Shown: one piece after another, positions 1 through 7,710 of the stretch
Numbering within the stretch: position 1 is the stretch's first letter
Layout: each line of letters starts with the position of its first letter
Source: Zemynaea arenosa
Lineage (GTDB): Bacteria; Pseudomonadota; Gammaproteobacteria; Burkholderiales; Burkholderiaceae_D
Direction: 5' to 3'
DNA length: 64,000 nt
Assembly (NCBI RefSeq): GCF_004614185.1
Contig: NZ_SPVF01000252.1
Span: 1 to 64,000 of the forward strand
Notes under the pieces: model-generated
What the model was told of the DNA's origin: nothing
Seen by the model: only the letters and a program-made list of their open reading frames with translations
Database searches by the model: none
Translations under genes and position numbers: made by a program

Positions 1-174
1 GCGCCGACCGCATCCGATGCACCTGCCGCGGCGCAGGCCACGGCGGGCACGCCCGAGGATGCCGCGCTGGGACTGCACGTGATTCCGGACCTGCGCCCGC
101 ACGCCAGCCCGTGGGCGCTGCTGGCGGTGGCCGTGCTGGCCCTCGGCTACGTGCTGGTCAAACGTCCCCGCTGA
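1..174 (+). CDS. Partial membrane protein, C-terminal end only
   Basis: The open frame enters from the left edge and ends at TGA 172-174, giving 57 residues. It has an Ala/Thr-rich stretch, then one hydrophobic segment (WALLAVAVLALGYVLV) and a basic tail KRPR, the layout of a C-terminally anchored membrane protein. The family cannot be named from this fragment. Its last codons are copied once more downstream (repeat 131-310), so the 3' end has been tandemly duplicated. Confidence 0.55.
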   Translation, partial: APTASDAPAAAQATAGTPEDAALGLHVIPDLRPHASPWALLAVAVLALGYVLVKRPR

Positions 175-310
175 CCGGCCGCGCAGGCCTGCATTGGCCT
201 CCGCGCTTTACTGGCGCATGCCACCCGTGCTGGCGCTCGTGCTGGTCAAGCGTCCGCGCTGACCGGCCGCGCAGGCCTGCATTGGCCTCCGCGCTTTACT
301 GGGGCATGCC
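131..310. repeat. Imperfect tandem duplication of a gene 3' end
   Basis: Copy 1 spans about 131-222 and copy 2 about 225-310. They share GTGCTGGTCAA(A/G)CGTCC, the stop codon and about 50 bp of 3' flank with very few mismatches; copy 2 lacks 6 bp (GGCTAC). The unit holds the last codons of the upstream gene plus its stop and flank, so it looks like a recent local duplication. Confidence 0.8.
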
Positions 311-547
311 GTGCGGTGCCTGTCATGACAGACTGTTCATTAACTGATGTCGTTATCCAACAGCGGCCCATCCGGCTGTGCAGTTCGTCGCAAATCTCTT
401 GCCTCTGGCCCACAAAGGGGCGCAGAATTCCGATCGGAAAGCCGGTTTTCTCAGTTGGCGGCGAGAGCCTTCAGCCGGGGTCGACAGGGCGCCAAGTGAC
501 GAGTAGTACCCAGGAGCCCGGCGGAACACCGCACCGCCGGGCTTCTT
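311..547. other. Intergenic stretch with a terminator
   Basis: No gene is supported here. Short frames have neither a ribosome site nor a recognisable product. The only clear structure is the hairpin at 516-553. Confidence 0.5.
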
Positions 548-553
548 TCATTT
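516..553 (+). terminator. Rho-independent terminator
   Basis: GCCCGGCGG (516-524) pairs perfectly with CCGCCGGGC (534-542) around a 9-nt loop and is followed by TTCTTTCATTT. It ends rightward transcription from the partial gene, and the hairpin also lies just past the stop of the leftward gene at 548. Confidence 0.75.
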
Positions 554-1189
554 CAGGGCTTGCAGCGCCCGCACATCGCCGCCCACGATGAGGTCCAGGT
601 GGGCCGTGATCTTCTCCACCGGCCAGTTCCACCAGGCGATCTCCAGCAAGACCTTCACCGTGGCCTCATCGAAGCGGGCGCGGATCGGCTTGGCCGGATT
701 GCCGCCGACGATGGTGTACGGAGGTACATCCGCCACCACCACCGAGCGCGAGGACACGATGGCGCCATCGCCAATGGTCACGCCCGGCATGATCAGGCTG
801 TCGTAGCCGATCCAGACATCGTTGCCGATCACCGTGTCGCCCTTGTAGGGCAAGTCACCCGGCTGGGGCATCACCTTCTCCCAGCCATGGCCGAAAATCT
901 GGAACGGATAGGTCGAGATGCCGGACATCTTGTGGTTGGCGCCGTTCATGATGAACTTGACGCCGGTGGCGAGCGCGCAAAACTTGCCGATCACCAGTTT
1001 GTCGCCGATGAAGGGGTAGTGGTACAGCACATTGCGCGCGAAGTCCTCGGCCCCGGCCGGGTCGTCGTAATACGTGTACTCGCCCACCTCAATGTTGGGG
1101 TGGCGCGCCGGGTCGATGGTGTTGCGGATGTAGCAGACCTGGGGAAAGCCTGCCATCGGATGGGGGTTGCGGGGATCGGGACCGTTCAT
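548..1189 (-). CDS. vat: Vat-family O-acetyltransferase (xenobiotic acetyltransferase)
   Basis: The 213-residue protein aligns by eye with streptogramin A acetyltransferases of the Vat family along its whole length. It opens MNGPDP, carries GEYTYYDDP near residue 37, then LYHYPFIGDKLVIGKFC, the family block FIMNGANHKM with the catalytic-type His, TYPFQIFGHGWE, and hexapeptide-repeat turns GDTVIGNDVWIG and GVTIGDGAIV typical of a left-handed beta helix. The C-terminal WWNWPVEKI is also typical. Vat enzymes transfer acetyl from acetyl-CoA to a hydroxyl of streptogramin A in the cytoplasm. Chromosomal homologues are common in environmental bacteria and their true substrates are mostly unknown, so resistance is not implied. 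The gene stands alone. Confidence 0.85.
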   Translation of the reverse strand: MNGPDPRNPHPMAGFPQVCYIRNTIDPARHPNIEVGEYTYYDDPAGAEDFARNVLYHYPFIGDKLVIGKFCALATGVKFIMNGANHKMSGISTYPFQIFGHGWEKVMPQPGDLPYKGDTVIGNDVWIGYDSLIMPGVTIGDGAIVSSRSVVVADVPPYTIVGGNPAKPIRARFDEATVKVLLEIAWWNWPVEKITAHLDLIVGGDVRALQALK

Positions 1190-1247
1190 GCGCCGATTGT
1201 AGCTGCCTCCCCGCCGGGACCGCTACTGGGCGTGCTGCCTGCGCCGG

Positions 1248-1607
1248 CTACAGCGTGACGCGCGGCTCGAAGCCGCCGTAGATCATGCGCTTGCCGTCGA
1301 AGGGCATGTTTTCGGGCTTCATGTCCTCAGCCAGGCGCGGGTCTTTCATGACCTTGTCGTTGATGGCGTCGCGGTCGGCGCGCGACGGGTATTCGATCCA
1401 CGAGAACACCACCACTTCATCCTCCTTCAGGTCCACGCTCTGCGGGAAGGAAGTCCACTTGCCAGGCTTCACGTCATCGGCCACGCACTCGCGGAAGGCC
1501 AGCGCGCCATGCTCTTTCCAGACGGCGCCGCAGCGGCGCGACATGGCCAGGTAATCGTCCAGCCTGGCGCGCGGGACGGGGACCACAAATCCATCGACAT
1601 AAGACAT
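1248..1607 (-). CDS. DUF1428 family protein (YbaA-like)
   Basis: A 119-residue cytoplasmic protein beginning MSYVDGFVVPVP and ending MPFDGKRMIYGGFEP, both hallmarks of DUF1428. The middle contains KEHGALAFRECVADD and VVVFSWIEYPSRADRD, also typical. Members form a dimeric alpha/beta barrel of the ferredoxin-like type; the biochemical role is unknown. Length matches the family. AGGAGC lies just upstream of the ATG. It is monocistronic, between the vat-like gene and a beta-flower protein, all leftward. Confidence 0.88.
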   Translation of the reverse strand: MSYVDGFVVPVPRARLDDYLAMSRRCGAVWKEHGALAFRECVADDVKPGKWTSFPQSVDLKEDEVVVFSWIEYPSRADRDAINDKVMKDPRLAEDMKPENMPFDGKRMIYGGFEPRVTL

Positions 1608-1757
1608 TTTTCAGGCTCCTTTGAGGTTGAGGGGGGGCCTGCTCAGCATAGACGCTCAGCGCGCGAGCGCAAGGTGCGATCGCGCGGCGGTGCGGCGGCG
1701 CTCCCGCGTTGCCGCACGGCGCTGGGTTTCGCGCCTGCGCCCGGCCCGGCACCGGGA

Positions 1758-2177
1758 TCAGCGGGCGATGGCTTCGGCGGAGCGGGTGGCCAGGAGGGCC
1801 GCGGTGGCGTAGCCGGCCGCAAGGTCGGCGTCGGTGTGGAACAGCGCTGCAAACGTGAGCGGCGACGGGCCGCCGGTCAGGCTGCGCGGCTTGCGCGGCT
1901 TGAGCTTGGGCACCTTGGGGCGGCGCACGGCGGCGCCCAACGGGAAGCCGGCGCCATGCACCGGCATCTGCTGCACCGTGCCCAGCACACAGCCGTCCAG
2001 GTCCAGGATGCGTCCGCCATCGCACCAGCCGACGTGGGTGCCGTCGAGCGAATACAAGCCGGTGCCAAACACGAAGCCGAGGATGCCGTCCTGGCGGTCG
2101 GTCACCCAATGGTCTTTCAGCTGGCCCACCACGTCGCCGTCATGGTCGCGGACGAGCCGGTAGTCAATGTCGTGCAT
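1758..2177 (-). CDS. 4-fold beta flower domain protein
   Basis: I place the start at ATG 2177 (MHDIDYRLV) because AGGAGG sits at 2183-2188 with good spacing; a longer frame upstream lacks this. The 139-residue product has repeated short blocks of the type xxLxDxxGxxVGxx (DHDGDVVGQL, YSLDGTHVGWCDGG, DLDGCVLGT), the pattern of 4-fold beta flower domains, followed by a Pro/Lys-rich linker and an Ala-rich tail. No signal peptide is seen. The function of these proteins is not established. Confidence 0.65.
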   Translation of the reverse strand: MHDIDYRLVRDHDGDVVGQLKDHWVTDRQDGILGFVFGTGLYSLDGTHVGWCDGGRILDLDGCVLGTVQQMPVHGAGFPLGAAVRRPKVPKLKPRKPRSLTGGPSPLTFAALFHTDADLAAGYATAALLATRSAEAIAR

Positions 2178-2345
2178 ACGCGCCTCCTGTTGCGGTGGAA
2201 ACATGGTAGCTCGACACGGCGCCGGACCGCGCACGGCTGGCGCCGCCGTTGTAAATGATCCCCCTCGCGTGGGGAGACCGGGGAATGCTGGCGCTAGCGA
2301 TGGGCTGCGGAACGTTTAGCCCGCCGGCCACCGCCGGCGGCCCGC

Positions 2346-4046
2346 TCACAACTGGACGTCGTCTTCCCAGTACTCGTGCTGGCGGCGCGTGCCATCGCTG
2401 GGCGCGTGCTCCAGGCGGCGCAGTTCCACACGGCGGATCTTGCCCGAGATGGTCTTCGGCAGGTCGGCAAATTCCAGGCGCCGGATGCGCTTGTATGGCG
2501 CAAGCTTCTCGCGCGCGAAGGCGAAGATGGCGCGGGCCAGCTCGGCGCTGGGCTCGTGGCCGGCGCGCAATAGGATAAAGGCCTTGGGCACCGACAGACG
2601 CAGCGGGTCCGGGCTCGGCACGATCGCCGCTTCCAGCACCGCCTCGTGCTCGATCAGCACGCTCTCCAGCTCGAACGGGCTGATGCGGTAGTCGGAGGAC
2701 TTGAACACGTCGTCATTGCGGCCGACGTAGAAGTAGTAGCCGTCGGCGTCACGGGTGGCGGTGTCGCCGGTGTGGTAGAAGCCGCCGGTCATCACGTCGC
2801 TGGTGCGCTGCGCGTCGCCGGCGTAGCCGAGCATCAAGCCGATGGGGCGCGGGTCCAGGGCGATGGAGATTTCGCCTTCGGTGGCGGGCTGGTCGTCGCC
2901 GTCCAGCAGGGCCATCTGGTAGCCGGGGAGCGGGCGGCCCATGGAGCCGGGCTTGATCGGCTGGCCGGGCGAATTGCCGACCTGGCAGGTGGTTTCGGTC
3001 TGGCCGAAGCCGTCGCGGATGGGGATGTTCCAGGCGGCGCGCACCTGCTCGATCACCTCGGGATTGAGCGGCTCGCCGGCGCCGACCAGCTCGCGCAGCG
3101 GGACCTTGTATTGGGTGAGGTCCTCCTGGATCATCATGCGCCAGACGGTGGGCGGCGCGCACAGCGAAGTCACGCCGCAGCGGATGATGGTCTGCAGGCA
3201 GGCGCGGGCGTTGAAGCGCGCGTAGTTGTAGACGAACACCGTCGCGCCCGCGTTCCACGGCGCGAAGAAGCAGCTCCACGCGTGCTTGGCCCAGCCGGGC
3301 GAGCTGATGTTCCAGTGGACATCGTTCTGCTTGAGGCCGATCCAGTACATGGTGGACAGGTGGCCGACCGGGTAGCTCTGGTGGCTGTGCAGGACCAGCT
3401 TGGGCTTGGAGGTGGTTCCGGAGGTGAAGTACAGCAGCATGGGGTCGCTGGCCTGGGTGGGCGCGTCCGGCGTGTAGTCGTGCGATGCGGTGCGGCTGTC
3501 CTCGTAGGTTTGCCAACCTTGGGCGGCGCCGCCGACGCTGATGCGGGTGTAGCGGCCGGTGAGTGCCTCGAACTTGACCGTCTCGGACGCTTGCGCCACC
3601 ACGTGCCGGACTTCGCCGCGCTCCAGGCGGTCGGCCAGGTCCGCGGTCGAGACCAGCATGGTGGTCGGCACCATCACCGCGCCGAGTTTGATACATGCGA
3701 GCATGGTCTCCCACAGCTCCACGCGGTTGGGGAGCATGAGCAGCACGCGATCCCCGCGCTGGACGCCCGCATCACGCAGGTAGTTGGCGACGCGGTTCGA
3801 ACGCCGCGCCATGTCCGCGAACGAGATCTTCTGCTCCGAACCATCCTCCTCGACGACCCAGAGCGCCGGCGCGTCATTGCCCTGCGCCTGCACATCGAAG
3901 AAGTCGAGCGCCCAGTTGAAGGTAGTGAGCTGGGGCGGCTGATAGTCGCGATAGGCGGTGGCGTAGTCCTCCCGATGCTGCTGGAGAAAATCGCGGGCGG
4001 ACAGGAAAGCGGCGGTCGCTGCCGAGGGTACCGAAGAGGTGCTCAT
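2346..4046 (-). CDS. AMP-dependent acyl-CoA synthetase
   Basis: A 566-residue ANL-superfamily enzyme that would activate a carboxylic acid to its CoA thioester via an acyl-adenylate. The P-loop YFTSGTTSKPK lies near residue 210, followed by DGFGQTETT (A5 region), FYHTGDTATRDADGYYFYVGR (A7/A8) and the C-terminal catalytic Lys block PKTISGKIRR. Length and motif order fit medium-chain acyl-CoA synthetases (AcsM/MACS-like) better than acetyl-CoA synthetase, which is longer. The substrate cannot be read from sequence. It is transcribed alone; its 3' end adjoins a short gap before the beta-flower gene. Confidence 0.85.
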   Translation of the reverse strand: MSTSSVPSAATAAFLSARDFLQQHREDYATAYRDYQPPQLTTFNWALDFFDVQAQGNDAPALWVVEEDGSEQKISFADMARRSNRVANYLRDAGVQRGDRVLLMLPNRVELWETMLACIKLGAVMVPTTMLVSTADLADRLERGEVRHVVAQASETVKFEALTGRYTRISVGGAAQGWQTYEDSRTASHDYTPDAPTQASDPMLLYFTSGTTSKPKLVLHSHQSYPVGHLSTMYWIGLKQNDVHWNISSPGWAKHAWSCFFAPWNAGATVFVYNYARFNARACLQTIIRCGVTSLCAPPTVWRMMIQEDLTQYKVPLRELVGAGEPLNPEVIEQVRAAWNIPIRDGFGQTETTCQVGNSPGQPIKPGSMGRPLPGYQMALLDGDDQPATEGEISIALDPRPIGLMLGYAGDAQRTSDVMTGGFYHTGDTATRDADGYYFYVGRNDDVFKSSDYRISPFELESVLIEHEAVLEAAIVPSPDPLRLSVPKAFILLRAGHEPSAELARAIFAFAREKLAPYKRIRRLEFADLPKTISGKIRRVELRRLEHAPSDGTRRQHEYWEDDVQL

Positions 4047-4132
4047 AAAGGATCCCTTATCGTCTCGTTATCGCCAGCAATATAGCAAATCCCCCGCCCT
4101 CCCCCGTCCCGCCACACCCTTGACCTCCCTCA

Positions 4133-4267
4133 ACCGGGGTCAGGCCTCCCCCCTTTCCACCGGGGTCTGACCCCACCCCCTGTGAATAACGCGTTGGCCG
4201 AGTGAAGCCGCTTGTGGATAACCCGCCGGGGTCAGACCCCTCTATGAGAAGCAGGCCTGACCCCGGT
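4133..4267. repeat. Cluster of GGGGTC(A/T)GACCCC palindromes
   Basis: Between the acyl-CoA synthetase start and the receptor stop, ACCGGGGTCAGGCCT (4133-4147) is the exact inverse of AGGCCTGACCCCGGT (4253-4267). Two palindromes sit between them, GGGGTCTGACCCC at 4162-4174 and GGGGTCAGACCCC at 4228-4240. The arrangement resembles REP/BIME-type intergenic elements; such palindromes are, to my knowledge, frequent in Massilia-like genomes. No gene lies in 4047-4308. Confidence 0.7.
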
Positions 4268-4308
4268 GTTGACGGGCGGGGTTGGAGGTGCGGGTTGAGG
4301 GAACTTTT

Positions 4309-6714
4309 TTAGTCGGAACCGCCGGGGCCGGCGGGGGCGGGGCCCATGCCGGGGCCGCGTCCGCCAGGGCCGCGGCGCATGAAGGGGTGGTCGGTGTCGT
4401 CGCCGGTGCCGGATTTGACGCCGCCGAAACGGTAGGAGAGGCCGACATACACCACGCGGCCGTCGAAGCGGCGGGTGCTGGTTTCGCGCAGGGTGGCGCT
4501 GTCGACCACCGTTTCCATTTTGTTGGTGTTGAACAGGTCGGTCACGTTGGCGACCAGCGTCCACTGCGGCGTCAGCGTGTGGCGCCAGCTGGCGTTCAGG
4601 CTGTGGTTGGGGGAGCGGTAACCGGCGCCGCTCAGCATTTTCCCCATCATCATCAAGGCCAGCTGGACCTGGTCGTTGGCGTCGAGCTGGTAGTTCAGGC
4701 GAACGCGGCCACTCAGGGAGTTGGCGGTGCGGCTGACCAGCTCGCCAGCGTCGTCGTAGAAGCTCTGCTGCATGCGCGCGAGGTTGCCGCTGGTGTTCAG
4801 CGTCAGCGCGGGCGTCAGCTTGCCGCTCAGGGTGAACTCGAGGCCGCTCGAATGGCCGCCCTCGCCGTTCGCGCGCGTGGTCAGCAGCACGTTGGGGGCG
4901 ATGAAGGTGCGGTAGTCGACGATCGCATCCGTGTCACGCCGGTAGTAGCCGCGCAGGTTCGTGTCCAGCCCGGCGAACTTGGTCTCGTAGCCGACTTCGA
5001 ACGAGTCGGTCTTGGTCGGCTTCAGCGCCGGGTTGCCGGAGGAGACGTTGAATTCGTCGCGGTAGATCGTGTACGGATTCAGGTCGCCCGCGCTCGGGCG
5101 GCGAATGCGGCGCGCGTAGGCGAAACGCACCGTGGCGTCGTCGCTCACCTTGTAGGTCGCGTAGGCGCTCGGCATCCAGTTCAGGTAGGAGTTCTTGCCC
5201 TCGACATGGCCCGTGATCTGGCGGATGTCCATGTCCGTGTACTCGGCGCGCAGCCCGGCCAGCGCGCCCCAGCGTTCGTTCAGGCGCATCTGGTACGTGC
5301 CGTACAGCGCGCTCACGGTCTCCTTGAGCTCGTAGTTATTGGTGCGGCCCGCGTTCACGGTGGCGACACCGCTCAGCGGGTCGATGTCCGCGTACACCGT
5401 GTCGAAAGTGTTGTCGTTGGTGGCGATCTTGTAGCCGGCCTTTAAAGCGCCACCCGCCAGCGGCCTCTCGTAGTCGCCGGTGAAGTCGACGATGCGCGTC
5501 TCGAAGTTGTTGTGCTGCCGCGCACGCGAATCGCGCAGCACGCCCGCCAGCACCTGGTTGGCGTAGGCGCTGACGTTGTCGTTCTCCGAGGCGGACACGC
5601 GCAGGTCGATCTTCAGCGTCTCGCCCGGCAGCTGGCCCTTGTGGTCGTAGCGCCCGCCCCAGCTGAAGTTGTGGCTGTCGCCGGTGCGGTCCACGGTGCG
5701 GATGTAGTCGCTGGCCGGCAGCAGCGCCGTGGCGCCGTTGATGTAGTGGTCGACGCCCTGCTGGTCGTTGGTGCGGGTGTTGTAGCTGGCGCTCGCGGTG
5801 AGCGTGTCGGTCGCGTCCAGGTTGTAGCTGACGGTGCCGTTCAGCGCGCCCATGTCGTTCAGGCCGCGGCCAGTGGAGGTCTGGCTGCTGTGCACGAACT
5901 GGCCGGACTGGGCGTCCAGCCGGTCCCGCGTCAGCTCGCCGACGGAATTGCGGCCGTCGTGCCGGATGTTGGCGCTGCCCTGGAAGCCCCACGGCCCCTG
6001 GTTGTAGCTGCCGTTGACCGAGCTGTTGTAGCGCCCCGCCGTGCCGGCATTGGCGTTGACGGCGCCAAACCCGCCCGGCTTGCGGCTGCGGCGCATGACC
6101 AGATTGAGGATCGGTCCGCCCCCGCCTTCGTTGCCGAACTGGGCGCCTGGGTTGTTGATGACCTCAACCGATTCGATGTCGTCCGCGGGCATGGCCTGCA
6201 GCGCTGGGCCACGGTTCTCGCCTTGCAGCTGGGCGGATGGTTTGCCGTCGACCAGGATCTGGACGTTGGCGCTGCCGCGCAGGGTCACGGTCCCATCCGG
6301 GTCCACGTTCACGGAGGGCACATTGTTGAGCGCGTCCGCGGCCGAGCTGTTGGTGGTGGAGACGTCCGTCTTGAGGTCGTAGACCTGGCGATCGATGCGG
6401 TTGGTGGGCCGTTCGGCGCTCACCGTCACTTGCGGCGCGGCGGAGGTGGCCTGGACCGGGCCGGCGGGAGTAGGCACCGGCTGCGGGGCCGCTGCGGGAG
6501 CGGTGACCGGCTGCGGGGCCGCTGCGGGAGCGGGATCCGGCTGCGGGACCGCGGCGGGTGCCGGAACCGGTTGCGCGGTCGCGCTCGATTCCGTCGTCGT
6601 CCCCGGCTTGGCGACCGGAGCGGGAGCGGTCTCGAGAGTCGTTTGGGCCAGCGCGTACGGCGCCGCGATGAGGGAGGTGCCAGTCAGGCACCATGAAGCG
6701 AGGAACTTGTGCAT
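4309..6714 (-). CDS. TonB-dependent outer membrane receptor with Pro/Ala-rich N-terminus
   Basis: The 801-residue protein starts with a signal peptide (cleavage after YALA), then about 70 residues of PAPAAAPQP repeats, then a plug domain. The plug shows VSAERPTNRIDRQVYDL (TonB-box region), ALNNVPSVNVDPDGTVTLRG, VQILVDGKPS and DDIESVEVINNPGAQF. A long beta barrel follows and ends in a Gly/Pro-rich tail instead of the usual aromatic residue. It resembles the outer membrane beta-barrel family receptors of Oxalobacteraceae; the ligand is unknown. A Fur-box-like core upstream suggests iron control. It diverges from an OmpR-type regulator. Confidence 0.88.
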   Translation of the reverse strand: MHKFLASWCLTGTSLIAAPYALAQTTLETAPAPVAKPGTTTESSATAQPVPAPAAVPQPDPAPAAAPQPVTAPAAAPQPVPTPAGPVQATSAAPQVTVSAERPTNRIDRQVYDLKTDVSTTNSSAADALNNVPSVNVDPDGTVTLRGSANVQILVDGKPSAQLQGENRGPALQAMPADDIESVEVINNPGAQFGNEGGGGPILNLVMRRSRKPGGFGAVNANAGTAGRYNSSVNGSYNQGPWGFQGSANIRHDGRNSVGELTRDRLDAQSGQFVHSSQTSTGRGLNDMGALNGTVSYNLDATDTLTASASYNTRTNDQQGVDHYINGATALLPASDYIRTVDRTGDSHNFSWGGRYDHKGQLPGETLKIDLRVSASENDNVSAYANQVLAGVLRDSRARQHNNFETRIVDFTGDYERPLAGGALKAGYKIATNDNTFDTVYADIDPLSGVATVNAGRTNNYELKETVSALYGTYQMRLNERWGALAGLRAEYTDMDIRQITGHVEGKNSYLNWMPSAYATYKVSDDATVRFAYARRIRRPSAGDLNPYTIYRDEFNVSSGNPALKPTKTDSFEVGYETKFAGLDTNLRGYYRRDTDAIVDYRTFIAPNVLLTTRANGEGGHSSGLEFTLSGKLTPALTLNTSGNLARMQQSFYDDAGELVSRTANSLSGRVRLNYQLDANDQVQLALMMMGKMLSGAGYRSPNHSLNASWRHTLTPQWTLVANVTDLFNTNKMETVVDSATLRETSTRRFDGRVVYVGLSYRFGGVKSGTGDDTDHPFMRRGPGGRGPGMGPAPAGPGGSD

Positions 6715-6763
6715 TGCATAGGGAAAGCTGCAGGAAACCCGACCATTTTACCCGTCCCCATAG

Positions 6764-6782
6764 GCAAAAATTATCATTTACA
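6764..6782 (-). promoter_or_regulatory. Possible Fur-box-like site upstream of the receptor
   Basis: On the minus strand the divergent region reads AATGATAAT (6770-6778) inside an AT-rich 19-mer, matching the core of the Fur consensus GATAATGATAATCATTATC. It lies about 55 bp upstream of the receptor ATG, a reasonable operator position. A second short inverted repeat, TTTAC-gaaa-GTAAA, lies at 6787-6800 and could belong to the divergent regulator. Confidence 0.35.
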
Positions 6783-6829
6783 AAACTTTACGAAAGTAAA
6801 CAGCGTGTCTCAAAATGAACAATGCGCGT

Positions 6830-6835
6830 TACAAT
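6830..6835 (+). promoter_or_regulatory. -10 like element abutting the regulator start
   Basis: TACAAT ends only 7 bp before ATG 6843, which would put the transcription start on or beside the start codon. No Shine-Dalgarno sequence is visible, so the mRNA may be leaderless. No convincing -35 is present. Confidence 0.3.
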
Positions 6836-6842
6836 CGGGCTC

Positions 6843-7526
6843 ATGCGCGTGCTCATCATCGAAGACGACCTCGACATCGCCACCAACCTCCTCGACTACC
6901 TGGCGAGCGAGGGCTACAGCCCCGAGCACGCGGCCGATGGCATCAGCGGCCTACACCGCGCGGTGAGCGAACGCTGGAGCGCCATCCTGCTCGACCTCTC
7001 CCTGCCCGGCCTGAGCGGCCTGACTCTGTGCAGCAAGCTGCGCAAGGAAGCCCGCCTCGACACGCCGGTCCTCATGCTGACCGCGCGCGACACCCTGGAC
7101 GACAAGCTCACCGGCTTCAGCCATGGCGCGGACGATTACCTGGTCAAGCCGTTCTCGCTGAAGGAGCTGGGCGCGCGCCTGCAAGCGCTCATCAAGCGCG
7201 ACCGTGGCCAGGTGGTGCCGGGCGTGCTGGAGTGGGCTGACATCCGCCTCGACCCGGCCAACTGGACCGTGGAACGCGGCAACCGCAGCATCAAGCTGCC
7301 CCGCAAGTGTCACCAGCTGCTGCACCTGCTGATGGCGGCGCCCGACCGGGTGCTGTCCCGTAATGAGTGCGAGCTGGCCGTGTGGGGCCAGGCCTTGGAC
7401 GGCAGCGACACCTTGCGCTCCCACATGCACACGCTGCGCCGGGCGCTGACGGCCAACGGCGAGCCGGACCCAATCGAGACCGTGCACGGGATCGGCTACC
7501 GCATGCTGCGCCCGGCCGCGGATTGA
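6843..7526 (+). CDS. OmpR/PhoB-family response regulator
   Basis: I start at ATG 6843 (MRVLIIEDDLDIA), the standard receiver beginning; an in-frame ATG at 6822 would add seven atypical residues. The 227-residue protein has a receiver with acidic pocket ED(8-9), phospho-acceptor D51 in LLDLSLPG, T80 and K102 in DYLVKPF, then a winged-helix DNA-binding domain with VLSRNECELAVWG and the final HGIGYRM. No histidine kinase gene is adjacent, so it is an orphan here. It diverges from the TonB-dependent receptor and may regulate it. Confidence 0.85.
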   Translation: MRVLIIEDDLDIATNLLDYLASEGYSPEHAADGISGLHRAVSERWSAILLDLSLPGLSGLTLCSKLRKEARLDTPVLMLTARDTLDDKLTGFSHGADDYLVKPFSLKELGARLQALIKRDRGQVVPGVLEWADIRLDPANWTVERGNRSIKLPRKCHQLLHLLMAAPDRVLSRNECELAVWGQALDGSDTLRSHMHTLRRALTANGEPDPIETVHGIGYRMLRPAAD

Positions 7527-7649
7527 GCCTGCGCCCACCTTCACAAGAACTTTATAAGTGTTTGACGCGTTCCTCACGCCGCTCTGGCTATGATGGACTC
7601 AACATCCTCACGGGTGTGCCTGTTGTTCCTCTCGACGCAAACCTGGTTT

Positions 7650-7703
7650 ATGCGTCCCACCGGCTTGGTTCGCCCGCACGGGCCAAGCCGGTGGTGTGCG
7701 CAT
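7650..7703. terminator. Long GC hairpin just past the AcpA stop
   Basis: CCACCGGCTTGG (7657-7668) pairs perfectly with CCAAGCCGGTGG (7683-7694), extended by ATGCG/CGCAT outside a small internal loop. It begins 8 bp past the stop of the leftward phosphatase gene and also lies beyond the rightward regulator, so it probably insulates the convergent genes. No U-run follows, so classical intrinsic termination is uncertain. Confidence 0.5.
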
Positions 7704-7710
7704 ATTCGAG

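Noticed and set aside
311-515. Riboswitch or small RNA before the terminator at 516
   Set aside because: No conserved riboswitch core is recognisable and downstream genes on that strand are absent.
4282-5445. 387-residue plus-strand frame opposite the TonB-dependent receptor
   Set aside because: Repetitive Val/Gly/Ala/Arg composition with no motif; a GC-rich antisense shadow of a clear gene. The same applies to 7696-9117, 9916-12300, 2646-4085, 25124-26338, 42511-43965 and 45863-47545.
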